From Anaeromicrobium sp. (GTDB lineage: Bacteria; Bacillota; Clostridia; Peptostreptococcales; Thermotaleaceae), in assembly GCF_025210435.1 (NCBI RefSeq), contig NZ_JAOART010000087.1, forward strand, positions 1 through 63,185: a stretch of DNA of 63,185 bases, given 5' to 3'. Of the stretch, positions 26,315 through 34,816 are shown piece after piece. The translations under genes and the position numbers were made by a program. Positions within the stretch are counted from its first letter, which is position 1, and each line of letters begins with the position of its first letter. The notes under the pieces were generated by a model, which was given only the letters and a program-made list of their open reading frames with translations, was not told the origin of the DNA and did not search any database.

Positions 26315-27466
26315 ATGAAGGAGACAAATTTAATATTAAGGTTTTTAAGATTAAAGAAATATGCACTGTTGACAGTGTGTTTTTTAGTGCTGATGGGAAC
26401 TAGATCCTTTGGATTAGAAATACCCTTATCTGCCAGTAGTGCCATATTAATGGACCGATCCACAGGAAGAGTATTATATGCAAGGAACATTAATAGTAAA
26501 ATGCCTATGGCTAGTACTACAAAAATAATGACTGCACTTTTAGCCATAAAAAAGGGAGACTTAGATAGTTATGTGAAAGTTCCTACAGAAGCAGTTGGAG
26601 TAGAGGGCTCATCAATTTACCTTCAGTATGGTGAAAAAATCCTACTAAGGGATCTAGTGTATGGTTTAATGTTAAGATCAGGAAATGATTCAGCTGTTGC
26701 AATTGCCCACCATGTTGGAAAATCTGTAGAAGAATTTGTAGATATGATGAATGAAGAAGCAAAGAGATTAGGTGCTAATAATACTAACTTTATGAATCCT
26801 AATGGCCTTCATCATGATAAACATTATACTACAGCTTATGATTTAGCTTTAATAACACGAGAAGCTTTAAGAAATCAGGCCTTTAGGGAAGTGACTAAGA
26901 CTAAATTATGGGTGGCCAAAAGGGAAGGTCATAAATATTTCTATAATAAGAATAAGACACTAAGTCAATACAAGGACGGAGACGGAGTAAAAACAGGATA
27001 TACAAGGGCAGCAGGAAGGTGTTTAGTAACTTCGGCTACCAGAAATGATATGCAATTAATTGCAGTAGTTTTAAATGATCCAAATTGGTTTAATGATTGT
27101 TTTAAAATGTTGGATTTTGGTTTTGATAATTATAAATCAACTAAAGTTTTTGGAAAGGATGAAATAACTAAAAAAGTTACTGTTTATGGTGGAGAAAAAA
27201 AGTATACTAACTTAGTATACAAGGATGATATAATAGTACCTTTAAAAGAAGGAGAAGAAAAACTAATTAAAACTATAATTGAAATTGATGAAAATATACA
27301 AGCTCCTATTAAAAGAAGGCAATCATTAGGAAAAGCCAATGTATATTTAAAGGATAAATTATTAGGTACTACAGATATAATAAGTAGAGAAGATATAGAA
27401 GTAGAAAAAATACAAAGAAAAATTACAAAATATCTTAAAGAAAAAATAATAAGCCTAAATTTGTAA
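26315..27466 (+). CDS. D-alanyl-D-alanine carboxypeptidase
   Basis: Second D,D-carboxypeptidase of the window, 383 aa from ATG 26315 (GGAG at 26303-26306); an in-frame GTG at 26306 lacks a binding site. Signal peptide to about residue 34, STTK with Ser67 and Lys70, SGN motif in LRSGNDSAVA, KTG in GVKTGYT, then a C-terminal PBP5-type domain. Related to but distinct from the dacF product; it may be the vegetative or DacB-type enzyme. Confidence 0.92.
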   Translation: MKETNLILRFLRLKKYALLTVCFLVLMGTRSFGLEIPLSASSAILMDRSTGRVLYARNINSKMPMASTTKIMTALLAIKKGDLDSYVKVPTEAVGVEGSSIYLQYGEKILLRDLVYGLMLRSGNDSAVAIAHHVGKSVEEFVDMMNEEAKRLGANNTNFMNPNGLHHDKHYTTAYDLALITREALRNQAFREVTKTKLWVAKREGHKYFYNKNKTLSQYKDGDGVKTGYTRAAGRCLVTSATRNDMQLIAVVLNDPNWFNDCFKMLDFGFDNYKSTKVFGKDEITKKVTVYGGEKKYTNLVYKDDIIVPLKEGEEKLIKTIIEIDENIQAPIKRRQSLGKANVYLKDKLLGTTDIISREDIEVEKIQRKITKYLKEKIISLNL

Positions 27467-27481
27467 CAAAATAGAGTGAAA

Positions 27482-27516
27482 AAAAATACCCTATATTTAT
27501 AAGGGTATTTTTTTTA
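27482..27516 (+). terminator. terminator after the carboxypeptidase gene
   Basis: AAATACCCT (27484-27492) and AGGGTATTT (27502-27510) form a hairpin running into eight T residues. Confidence 0.86.
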
Positions 27517-27532
27517 TTGGATAGGAGGGGAA

Positions 27533-28498
27533 ATGGTGGTTATAAAAAATTATGATTGCGTAGATGCAGGTGGTGAGTACTGTCCATGTTATCTAGCAGA
27601 AGTAGGTGAATGTATACTATGCTCCCATCTTCAAAACAAGAAAATCTGCGAGTGTATTTGGACTGGCCAATGTATATATCAAAACTATATTTGGAATCAT
27701 AATAAAAGAAAAAATGAGAGAAAGGATTTTCAAGCTCAAGTATTAGATAAGAAAAACATTATGGAAGATATTTTTTTGTTAAAGATTAAACTAGATAAAA
27801 AAATTGTTAAAGATCTCAAGCACCCAGGGTCCTATTTAATGTTGAAACCTAAGGATAGTCCAGAATACTTTAGTGCGCCCATGTCTATCATGGATACAGA
27901 TGAAAATGAGTCCTGCATATATACATTAATAGAAATACTAGGTTCTAAAAGTAAGACTTTGAGTAATATAGAGGAGAATATAATAGTTAGAGGACCTTAT
28001 TTTAATGGATTAATAGGACTTAAGAAATTAAAAAAGGCTAAGGCAAATAAAATACTAGTAGTAGGTAGAGGGGCTGGCATAGCACCTGCTATAAATACTA
28101 TAAAGTATTTGATAAGGAATCACAACAAGATTACCTTTATAGTTGATTATGGAAGAAGAAAAGAAGAGTATATGGAAGAATATATAAAAAATTTAAATTG
28201 TACTATAAAAAAAATGAATCTAAAGGATGAGAAAGAAATGGATATGTTAAGAGATATGGCAAAGGAAGGATATGATATATTATATTCTTCTGGGTCGGAT
28301 AACTTTAGTAGAAGAATGTATCCTATAGCAAGAAAACATAAAATGGACTTTGTAATATTAAATAATTCTAAAATATGTTGTGGAGAAGGAATTTGTGGAT
28401 CTTGTACTAGTAAAGATGTACATGGGAATTTAGTAAAAATGTGCAAGACACAGGTAAAACCTCAGGAAATAATGAAAAGGGGGATGCCATATGAGTAA
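27533..28498 (+). CDS. FAD/NAD-binding ferredoxin reductase-like protein with Cys-rich N-terminus
   Basis: 321 aa. Residues 62-300 resemble PyrK/sulfide dehydrogenase-type electron-transfer subunits: FAD-binding barrel, a nucleotide-binding segment (LVVGRGAGIAPAINTIKYL) and a C-terminal 2Fe-2S site CCGEGICGSC plus a later Cys. The first 50 residues add eight Cys (9, 17, 19, 27, 30, 39, 41, 47), enough for one or two further metal clusters. It overlaps the next gene by 8 bp, so the two products probably form one oxidoreductase. Electron donor and acceptor are unknown. Confidence 0.8.
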   Translation: MVVIKNYDCVDAGGEYCPCYLAEVGECILCSHLQNKKICECIWTGQCIYQNYIWNHNKRKNERKDFQAQVLDKKNIMEDIFLLKIKLDKKIVKDLKHPGSYLMLKPKDSPEYFSAPMSIMDTDENESCIYTLIEILGSKSKTLSNIEENIIVRGPYFNGLIGLKKLKKAKANKILVVGRGAGIAPAINTIKYLIRNHNKITFIVDYGRRKEEYMEEYIKNLNCTIKKMNLKDEKEMDMLRDMAKEGYDILYSSGSDNFSRRMYPIARKHKMDFVILNNSKICCGEGICGSCTSKDVHGNLVKMCKTQVKPQEIMKRGMPYE

Positions 28499-29771
28499 GG
28501 TCGTCATAATTGGAGGTGGATGGGCAGGTGTAGCTGCAGCCATAAGTGCTAAAAAAGCAGGAGCTGAAGTAACTATAATAGAAAGAACAGATATGCTATT
28601 AGGCCTTGGTAATGTGGGCGGAATAATGAGAAATAATGGTAGATATACGGCAGCAGAAGAAAATATATTACTTGGTAATAGGGAATTATTTGAAATAACA
28701 GATCGGGTATCAACACATAAAAAACTTGATTTTCCAGGACATAAACATGCAAATCTGTATGATGTATCAAAGGTAGAGCCAGAAGTGAAAAAACTTTTAA
28801 AAGAAATGGATATAGAAATAAAGTTAAGAAGTAGGGCTATTAATGTAGAAATGAACGAAAATAAAATTACAGGAATAATACTCCAAAATGATGAAACTAT
28901 ATATGGAAATGCATTCATAGAAACTACAGGAAGTGCTGGGGGGATGGGAAATTGTAGTAAATATGGTAATGGATGTGCCATGTGCATATTAAGATGTCCC
29001 ACCTTTGGACCAAGGGTGAGTATTAGTGCAAAGACTGGAAATGAAGATCAAATGGGAGAACGAAATGATGGGACTTGTGGAGCTTTTAGTGGATCCTGTA
29101 AATTGAATAAGGAATCTTTAAGTGATGAAGTAAGAAAAGAATTAGATGAAAAGGGAGTAGTTGTACTACCTATTAATGAAGATGATATAAATATGAATAA
29201 ATTAGATATTAAAGTTTGTCAGCAATATGCCTTAAAGGAATATGCTCAAAATGTAATATTATTAGATACAGGCCATGCAAAATTAATGACACCCTATTAT
29301 CCATTGGATAAACTTAGAAAGATAAAGGGCCTTGAAAATGCCAGATATGAAGATCCATACTCAGGAGGTATGGGAAATTCCATTAGGTATTTATCCATAG
29401 CTAAGAGGGACAATTTTATGAGAGTTTTAAATGTGGATAATTTGTTATGCGCAGGAGAAAAAGCAGGTTTGTTTGTGGGCCACACAGAGGCCATAAGTAC
29501 AGGGGCATTAGCAGGACATAATAGTGTACGACTAATTTGTGGTCTACCCCTATTAAAGCTACCTACAAACATTGCATTAGGAGATATAATATCCTATGAA
29601 AATCACATGAGAAATTCTGTCAACGGTCTTAGAAAGAGATATACCTTTGCTGGGTCCATATACCTTGAAAGGATGAAAATGTTAGGCTTATACATTTTGA
29701 ATAAAGATATGTTAAAGAATAAAATAGAAAAATTAGGATTATTAAATATATATGATGAGAAGATAATGTAA
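28491..29771 (+). CDS. FAD-dependent oxidoreductase
   Basis: 426 aa. The N-terminal dinucleotide-binding motif IIGGGWAGVAAAISAKKAG (6-24) and the later IRYLSIAKRDNFMRVLNVDNLLCAGEKAG stretch indicate a GidA/FAD-dependent family fold. Cys155, 162, 165 and 169 (CSKYGNGCAMCILRC) form a possible iron-sulfur site. It is translationally coupled to the reductase-like gene before it. Substrate unknown; not tRNA modification, since the protein lacks MnmG length. Confidence 0.8.
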   Translation: MSKVVIIGGGWAGVAAAISAKKAGAEVTIIERTDMLLGLGNVGGIMRNNGRYTAAEENILLGNRELFEITDRVSTHKKLDFPGHKHANLYDVSKVEPEVKKLLKEMDIEIKLRSRAINVEMNENKITGIILQNDETIYGNAFIETTGSAGGMGNCSKYGNGCAMCILRCPTFGPRVSISAKTGNEDQMGERNDGTCGAFSGSCKLNKESLSDEVRKELDEKGVVVLPINEDDINMNKLDIKVCQQYALKEYAQNVILLDTGHAKLMTPYYPLDKLRKIKGLENARYEDPYSGGMGNSIRYLSIAKRDNFMRVLNVDNLLCAGEKAGLFVGHTEAISTGALAGHNSVRLICGLPLLKLPTNIALGDIISYENHMRNSVNGLRKRYTFAGSIYLERMKMLGLYILNKDMLKNKIEKLGLLNIYDEKIM

Positions 29772-29781
29772 ATAAAATTTA

Positions 29782-29813
29782 GGCTATCACCCTATGGTGG
29801 TAGCCCTATTTAT
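29782..29813. terminator. bidirectional terminator between convergent genes
   Basis: GGCTATCACC (29782-29791) pairs with GGTGGTAGCC (29796-29805). T-rich sequence flanks both sides, so it can serve the oxidoreductase on the + strand and the small gene on the - strand. Confidence 0.75.
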
Positions 29814-29817
29814 GAAC

Positions 29818-29982
29818 CTATTTCAAATCATTACCTGCTTTTTGCCTATCTAAAAGAGCATTAATTTCCTTGGAATCAACAACATGCTCTGCAGTGAAAC
29901 TTATACCAGATCCAACATTTTGTCTATGGTTAGTAGTAGGAATTTTCTTTCCAACAATTCCTTTTCTTGATTTTTGAGTCAC
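29818..29982 (-). CDS. small conserved-looking protein of unknown function
   Basis: 54 aa from GTG 29982, which has AGAAGGAGGAGG 6 nt upstream; a longer frame to 30045 has no such signal. The sequence is basic at the start (MTQKSRKGIVGKK) and later has NVGSGISFTAEHVVD and a Lys-rich end, with no membrane segment or Cys. I do not recognise the family. Small size, strong ribosome binding site and single-gene transcription would fit a spore or stress protein, but this is a guess. Confidence 0.65.
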   Translation of the reverse strand: MTQKSRKGIVGKKIPTTNHRQNVGSGISFTAEHVVDSKEINALLDRQKAGNDLK

Positions 29983-30149
29983 AATAATCCTCCTCCTTCT
30001 ATGAATTACAGTATTAGTATGTGTCAGGTACATAAAATAATTCATTGAAGATAAATATAGAAATTAAGCTAAAGAACTGTGACATTTGAAAAAAAATTGT
30101 GGTAATATATAATTTTAAAGACTATCATTAGAAGAGGGAAGAAAAAAAG

Positions 30150-30857
30150 ATGGAAATAGGCCATAAGGGACAAACTATAAAGTTTAATATAGAATATAAA
30201 AAAAGAAAGAAGATTAAGATACACATTGACCAGGGACGAAGAATAACTGTACTAGCCCCAAAGGGAACTAAGGAAGAACACATAATAGAGTTGGTTAAGT
30301 CTAAGACTACCTTAATATTAGAAAAATTAAAATCAATGGAGAAAGAAACTAAGGACATTGTGGAAAATAAGTATGAGGATGGAGATAAGCTATTATATTT
30401 AGGGAAATACTATGTAATGAATGTAATTAGGGACAACAACATAGAAAAAAATATGATAGACTTTAACAATGGACAATTTACAATTATCCTAAAAGAATAT
30501 GATAAGGATATTATTAAAAAGCTCATTAAGAGATTCTATAAAAAACAATGTAAAAAAGTTATCTTAAAGAGGATTAATCACTATGATAACTATTTTCACA
30601 AAAAGATAAGAAATATTGAAATAATAGAATCTAAAAATAAGTGGGGAAGTTGTAACTCAAATAAGAAATTAGATTTTAATTGGAGACTTATTATGGCTCC
30701 AATAGAGATAATAGATTATGTAGTAGTTCACGAAATGTGTCATTTAGATCACATGAATCATTTAAAATCCTTTTGGAGGTTACTAGGGAAAATAATTCCT
30801 GATTACAAAAGAAGAAGTGAGTGGCTACAATACTATGGAAATAGCTTAAATATATAA
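30150..30857 (+). CDS. YgjP/SprT-like zinc metallopeptidase (DUF45)
   Basis: 235 aa cytoplasmic protein of the M48-related YgjP family. The zinc motif HEMCH (194-198) lies in DYVVVHEMCHLDHMNHLKSFW, with His204 as likely third ligand. KWGSCNSNKKLDFNWRL (164-180) is the conserved segment before it. Family members are presumed metal-dependent hydrolases; the substrate is unknown. Own start with GGGAAG upstream. Confidence 0.88.
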   Translation: MEIGHKGQTIKFNIEYKKRKKIKIHIDQGRRITVLAPKGTKEEHIIELVKSKTTLILEKLKSMEKETKDIVENKYEDGDKLLYLGKYYVMNVIRDNNIEKNMIDFNNGQFTIILKEYDKDIIKKLIKRFYKKQCKKVILKRINHYDNYFHKKIRNIEIIESKNKWGSCNSNKKLDFNWRLIMAPIEIIDYVVVHEMCHLDHMNHLKSFWRLLGKIIPDYKRRSEWLQYYGNSLNI

Positions 30858-30868
30858 GGAGTGTTTAT

Positions 30869-31579
30869 ATGAAATTACAAAAGTATATGGCCCATTGTGG
30901 GGTTGCGTCTAGAAGAAAATCAGAGGAAATGATAAAAGAAGGTAAGGTTGTGGTAAATGGTGAAGTAATAGATTTTATGGGAAAAGTAATAGACCCAGAT
31001 AGAGATGTGGTTAAAGTAAATGGAAGAAGGATAAAACCTGAATCCATTAAAAAATATATATTACTATATAAACCTGAAGGATACGTATGTACCTTATCAG
31101 ATGAAAAGGACAGAAAAACTGTTATTGATTTAGTGAAGGATGTAAAGGAAAGAGTGTATCCTGTGGGAAGACTGGATTATAATACTTCTGGTCTTTTAAT
31201 AATGACTAATGATGGGGACTTAGCATATAAGCTTACCCATCCTAAACATGAAATTAAAAAGACATACATGGCTAAAGTAAGGGGGCATGTTGGGGAAGAT
31301 AAATTAGAAAAACTAAGAAATGGTGTTCAAATAGAAGGTTACAAAACTAGTCCAGCCATAGTTAGAAGGGTAAAAGAAAATCAGGGAACTAGTGTGATAG
31401 AAATAAGTATACATGAAGGAAAAAATAGACAAGTTAGAAAGATGTTTGATAATATAGGCCATTCTGTAGTGAAGCTTCAAAGGGTTAGCATTGGAAGAAT
31501 TAACTTGGAAAACTTAGAAAAGGGAAAATGGAGACTTTTAACTAACAAAGAAGTTAATTATTTAAGAGAGGGAAGATAA
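30869..31579 (+). CDS. rluB: 23S rRNA pseudouridine synthase (RluB/RsuA family)
   Basis: 236 aa: N-terminal S4 RNA-binding domain (1-60), then the RsuA/RluB catalytic domain with GRLDYNTSGLLIMTNDG, whose Asp is the nucleophile, and EGKNRQVRKM. This clostridial type usually modifies 23S rRNA position 2605. GGAGTG lies before ATG. It begins a run of closely packed genes through surE. Confidence 0.9.
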   Translation: MKLQKYMAHCGVASRRKSEEMIKEGKVVVNGEVIDFMGKVIDPDRDVVKVNGRRIKPESIKKYILLYKPEGYVCTLSDEKDRKTVIDLVKDVKERVYPVGRLDYNTSGLLIMTNDGDLAYKLTHPKHEIKKTYMAKVRGHVGEDKLEKLRNGVQIEGYKTSPAIVRRVKENQGTSVIEISIHEGKNRQVRKMFDNIGHSVVKLQRVSIGRINLENLEKGKWRLLTNKEVNYLREGR

Positions 31580-31581
31580 AT

Positions 31582-31980
31582 ATGTTAGAGATGTATTTAG
31601 AAAAGGACCCTAGTATTATAAGTGGATTTCTAAATAAGGAATTAAACAATAAAAGTGAATTTGTAATATTAAAGGAAAAAAATGAAATTCTAGGAATTTT
31701 AGAATTTCTTCAAATAAATCCACTGGTGGCAGAAATAAAAGAAATAAAAATAATGAATGAAGAGTTTAGCATGAAAGATGGTCTTATAAGGGCGGCCTTA
31801 AATTTTATGTTTAATAGGGGGATTTTCTTTGCTATAGATAAGGAAAATAATTTAGAACCTTATGGCTCTGAAAAGGACAGTAAGGATTTAATTTTAAAGG
31901 AATTTAGGGATTATTACTCTCTAGATTTGAATAAATGGATAAATAGTAGTTGTTGTAAAGGTGGATGTAATGGAAAATAG
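31582..31980 (+). CDS. hypothetical GNAT-like protein with a Cys tail
   Basis: 132 aa, starting 2 bp after rluB. The middle (SEFVILKEKNEILGILEF and EIKIMNEEFSMKDGLIRAALNFMFNRG) looks like part of an acetyltransferase fold, but the acetyl-CoA loop is not clear. The tail is SSCCKGGCNGK, a possible metal or cofactor site. The ytqB start overlaps its last 11 bp. Function unknown. Confidence 0.7.
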   Translation: MLEMYLEKDPSIISGFLNKELNNKSEFVILKEKNEILGILEFLQINPLVAEIKEIKIMNEEFSMKDGLIRAALNFMFNRGIFFAIDKENNLEPYGSEKDSKDLILKEFRDYYSLDLNKWINSSCCKGGCNGK

Positions 31981-32539
31981 AAGCTTAACTAAAATAACCA
32001 ATATTGCCTGGTCCATGGTGGAAAATTGTCTATATGAAGGGTGTGTAACTTTAGATGGAACTATGGGAAATGGAAATGATACTGTTTTTTTAAGGGAAAA
32101 GATAGGCAACACGGGAAAGGTATATAGTTTTGATATACAAGATCTAGCTATTGAAAATACAAGAAAAAAACTAGAAGAAAAAAATTTCATTTCTAATGTG
32201 GAATTGATTAAAGATGGACATGAGAATTTAGATAAATATATAAAAGAGGAAATAGATGGAGCTATATATAATTTAGGTTTTTTACCTAAGGGAGATAAAA
32301 GCATAACTACTTTAGGTGAAAATACAGTCATTGCTCTACAAAAGACATTAAATATCCTGAAAAGAAGTGGAATTATGGTCATATCCATATATTATGGCCA
32401 TGAAAAGGGTCTAGAGGAGAAGGATATGGTATTAGACTATGTACACAATTTAGATAGTAAAAAATATCATGTGATTAAAATGGAGTTTTTTAATCAAAAA
32501 AATAATCCTCCAATTTTAGTCGCTATTGAAAGGAAATAA
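31970..32539 (+). CDS. ytqB: class I SAM-dependent rRNA methyltransferase (YtqB-like)
   Basis: 189 aa from ATG 31970 (AAAGGTGG at 31957-31964). The SAM-binding loop is LDGTMGNGNDTVFL, followed by VYSFDIQ and the NLGFLPKGDK motif typical of the YtqB/rRNA methylase family. Overlaps the preceding gene. The rRNA target in this family is not well defined. Confidence 0.88.
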   Translation: MENRSLTKITNIAWSMVENCLYEGCVTLDGTMGNGNDTVFLREKIGNTGKVYSFDIQDLAIENTRKKLEEKNFISNVELIKDGHENLDKYIKEEIDGAIYNLGFLPKGDKSITTLGENTVIALQKTLNILKRSGIMVISIYYGHEKGLEEKDMVLDYVHNLDSKKYHVIKMEFFNQKNNPPILVAIERK

Positions 32540-32558
32540 ATATAAAAAGGGTGGTTTT

Positions 32559-33320
32559 ATGAAAATATTAATTACTAACGATGATGGAATTGGGGCTGAG
32601 GGAATATACAAATTAGCTTGTGAACTGAGTAAAGTAGGTGAAATTTTTATAGGAGCTCCAGATAGGCAAAGAAGTGCCACAGGCCATGGAATAACCATGC
32701 ATGAGCCCTTAAGAGCTAGAAAAGTTACTTTTTTCGATACGGATTTTGAAGCCTGGTCCATAAGTGGAACACCAGCAGACTGTGTAAAATTATCCATAGA
32801 ATCTCTAATGGACAAAAGACCTGATATAGTAGTATCTGGTATTAATAACGGACCTAATTTAGGTACAGATGTGTTGTACTCAGGAACTGTCTCTGCTGCC
32901 ATGGAAGGTGTATTATTAGGAAGTAAAGGAATTGCCATGTCCTTAGCAGGTTTTAAAAACTTAGATTATGCATATGCAGCTGAATTTGCCAGAAAATTAG
33001 TAGAGAATTTAAGGGATAAGGACATACCTGAGGATACCCTACTTAATGTTAATATACCTAATTGTAGTGAGGAGAATATAAAAGGAGTAGAGATTACAAA
33101 TTTGGGTGTAAGAAAATATAAAAGTTCCTATACGGAAAGAATTGATCCTAGAGGAGAAAGATATTTTTGGTTAGAAGGAGAAATAGTGCCTGTGGAAAAT
33201 GGTGGAGATACGGATATACATGCCATTGAAAACCATGTGGTATCTGTAACACCACTACATTTTGATTTAACTAAAAATTCTTTAATAGATGAAGTTAAAA
33301 ATTGGAATATTAGTATATGA
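32559..33320 (+). CDS. surE: 5'/3'-nucleotidase SurE
   Basis: Metal-dependent nucleoside monophosphate phosphatase. 253 aa from ATG 32559. Active-site motif ITNDDG at 4-9, SGINNGPNLGTDVLYSGTVSAAMEG in the middle (Asn and Ser ligands). Start placed after GGGTGG; the frame continues upstream into ytqB without signals. Last gene of the rluB-surE run. Confidence 0.95.
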   Translation: MKILITNDDGIGAEGIYKLACELSKVGEIFIGAPDRQRSATGHGITMHEPLRARKVTFFDTDFEAWSISGTPADCVKLSIESLMDKRPDIVVSGINNGPNLGTDVLYSGTVSAAMEGVLLGSKGIAMSLAGFKNLDYAYAAEFARKLVENLRDKDIPEDTLLNVNIPNCSEENIKGVEITNLGVRKYKSSYTERIDPRGERYFWLEGEIVPVENGGDTDIHAIENHVVSVTPLHFDLTKNSLIDEVKNWNISI

Positions 33321-33372
33321 AATGGAAAAAATATTTAAGTATAAATGAATAATTGTATACAATTAGACAGAA

Positions 33373-33428
33373 TAATTGCAATTTAAATTAACGTGAAATT
33401 TAAATTGCAATTACTTGTTTTTTTTGGT
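33373..33428 (+). terminator. terminator after surE
   Basis: TAATTGCAATTTAAATT (33373-33389) and its exact complement (33397-33413) form a 17-bp stem, followed by CTTG and eight T residues. Confidence 0.85.
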
Positions 33429-33480
33429 AATATAAAACTGGAAAAACAATTTATTAATAAATAGAATGGAGTTGAAAGTA

Positions 33481-33687
33481 GTGTCACAGGATAAAAAATT
33501 AATTATAAAAAAAGAATGGTGTAAGGGTTGTGGAATATGTGTTGAATTTTGTCCTAAAAAAGTTTTAGGTTTAGTAGACGAAAAAATTGAAATCTTAGAC
33601 CTTGACGCATGTATTAAGTGTGGACTATGTGAGCTAAGATGTCCTGATTATGCTATATATTTAGGAGGTAACGAAGATGAAAAATAG
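33481..33687 (+). CDS. korD: 2-oxoacid:ferredoxin oxidoreductase, ferredoxin-like delta subunit
   Basis: 68 aa ferredoxin-like subunit with two 4Fe-4S sites: CKGCGICVEFCP and CIKCGLCELRCP. It passes electrons from the KorAB catalytic core to ferredoxin. GTG 33481 is chosen because GGAG lies about 9 nt before it; ATG 33466 has no site upstream. Overlaps korA by 11 bp. Confidence 0.9.
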   Translation: MSQDKKLIIKKEWCKGCGICVEFCPKKVLGLVDEKIEILDLDACIKCGLCELRCPDYAIYLGGNEDEK

Positions 33688-34816
33688 AGTAGTAAAATTA
33701 ATGCAAGGAAATGAAGCCTGCGTAGAGGGAGCTATAGCTGCTGGAATGACTTTCTATGGTGGTTATCCAATAACACCTTCTACAGAAGTTGCAGAAGGAT
33801 CAGCAGAAAAGCTTCCTAAAGTTGGTGGAAAGTTTATACAAATGGAAGATGAAATTGCAGGTATGGCAGCTACTATAGGTGCAGCTTTAACTGGAGCTAA
33901 AGCTATGACTGCTACAAGTGGACCAGGATTTTCATTAAAGCAAGAAAATATTGGATATGCAGCTATGGCAGAAGCACCATGTGTTATAGTAAACGTTCAA
34001 AGACATGGTCCAAGTACAGGACTTCCTACTTCACCATCTCAAGGAGATGTTATGCAAGCTAAGTGGGGAACTCATGGAGATCACCCAGTAATAGCTTTAT
34101 CACCATCTTCAGTTAAAGAAACATTTGACTTAACAGTTAGATGCTTTAACTTAGCAGAAAAATACAGAACTCCTGTAATACTATTATTAGATGAAATTGT
34201 TGGACATATGAGAGAAAAAATTGAAATCCCTAGTGCGGATGACATTGAAATTATAGATAGAAAGAAGCCTACTTGTGCACCAGAAGATTACTTAGCATAT
34301 GGTGTAGAAGGTGACGAATTAGTTCCAGCTATGGCAGGATTCGGTGATGGATATAGATACCATGTAACAGGACTTGTTCATGATGAAACTGGATTCCCTA
34401 CAAACAGTACTGAGGTTGCTCAAACATTAATTACAAGATTAATGGACAAGGTTGAGAAAAATATTGACGATATTGTAGAGTATGAAGAATTCATGTTAGA
34501 AGATGCAGAACTTGTAGTGTTAGGTTATGGTGGAAATGCAAGAGCTGTAAAGGCTGCTGTAAGAAAAGCTAGAGAAGAAGGTTTAAAAGTTGGTATGTTT
34601 AGACCAATTACTATCTGGCCATTCCCAGAAAAGCAAGTTATTGAATTAGCTAATAAAGTTGATAACATTATTGTATCAGAGCTTAACTATGGTCAAATAG
34701 CTTTAGAAGTAGAAAGAGTTGTAAAGGGTGCTACTAAAGTTAGTCATATAGGAAAAATCAATGGTGAAATCTTAACTCCAGACGAAATATTAGCAAAAAT
34801 TAAGGAGGTATTATAA
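33677..34816 (+). CDS. korA: 2-oxoacid:acceptor oxidoreductase subunit alpha
   Basis: 379 aa subunit of a CoA-dependent 2-oxoacid oxidoreductase, most likely 2-oxoglutarate or branched-chain type (KorA/VorB). Conserved parts include GNEACVEGAIAAGMTFYGGYPITPSTE (substrate and TPP region, about 11-37) and TSGPGFSLKQENIG. GGAGG lies upstream inside korD, and the stop overlaps the korB start (TAATG). Codon choice is more C-ending than in neighbours, in line with high expression. Exact 2-oxoacid not shown. Confidence 0.93.
   Translation: MKNRVVKLMQGNEACVEGAIAAGMTFYGGYPITPSTEVAEGSAEKLPKVGGKFIQMEDEIAGMAATIGAALTGAKAMTATSGPGFSLKQENIGYAAMAEAPCVIVNVQRHGPSTGLPTSPSQGDVMQAKWGTHGDHPVIALSPSSVKETFDLTVRCFNLAEKYRTPVILLLDEIVGHMREKIEIPSADDIEIIDRKKPTCAPEDYLAYGVEGDELVPAMAGFGDGYRYHVTGLVHDETGFPTNSTEVAQTLITRLMDKVEKNIDDIVEYEEFMLEDAELVVLGYGGNARAVKAAVRKAREEGLKVGMFRPITIWPFPEKQVIELANKVDNIIVSELNYGQIALEVERVVKGATKVSHIGKINGEILTPDEILAKIKEVL

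Noticed and set aside
26209-26403. Possible 64-aa gene before the second carboxypeptidase
   Set aside because: It has no ribosome binding site and overlaps the signal-peptide region of the carboxypeptidase gene in another frame.
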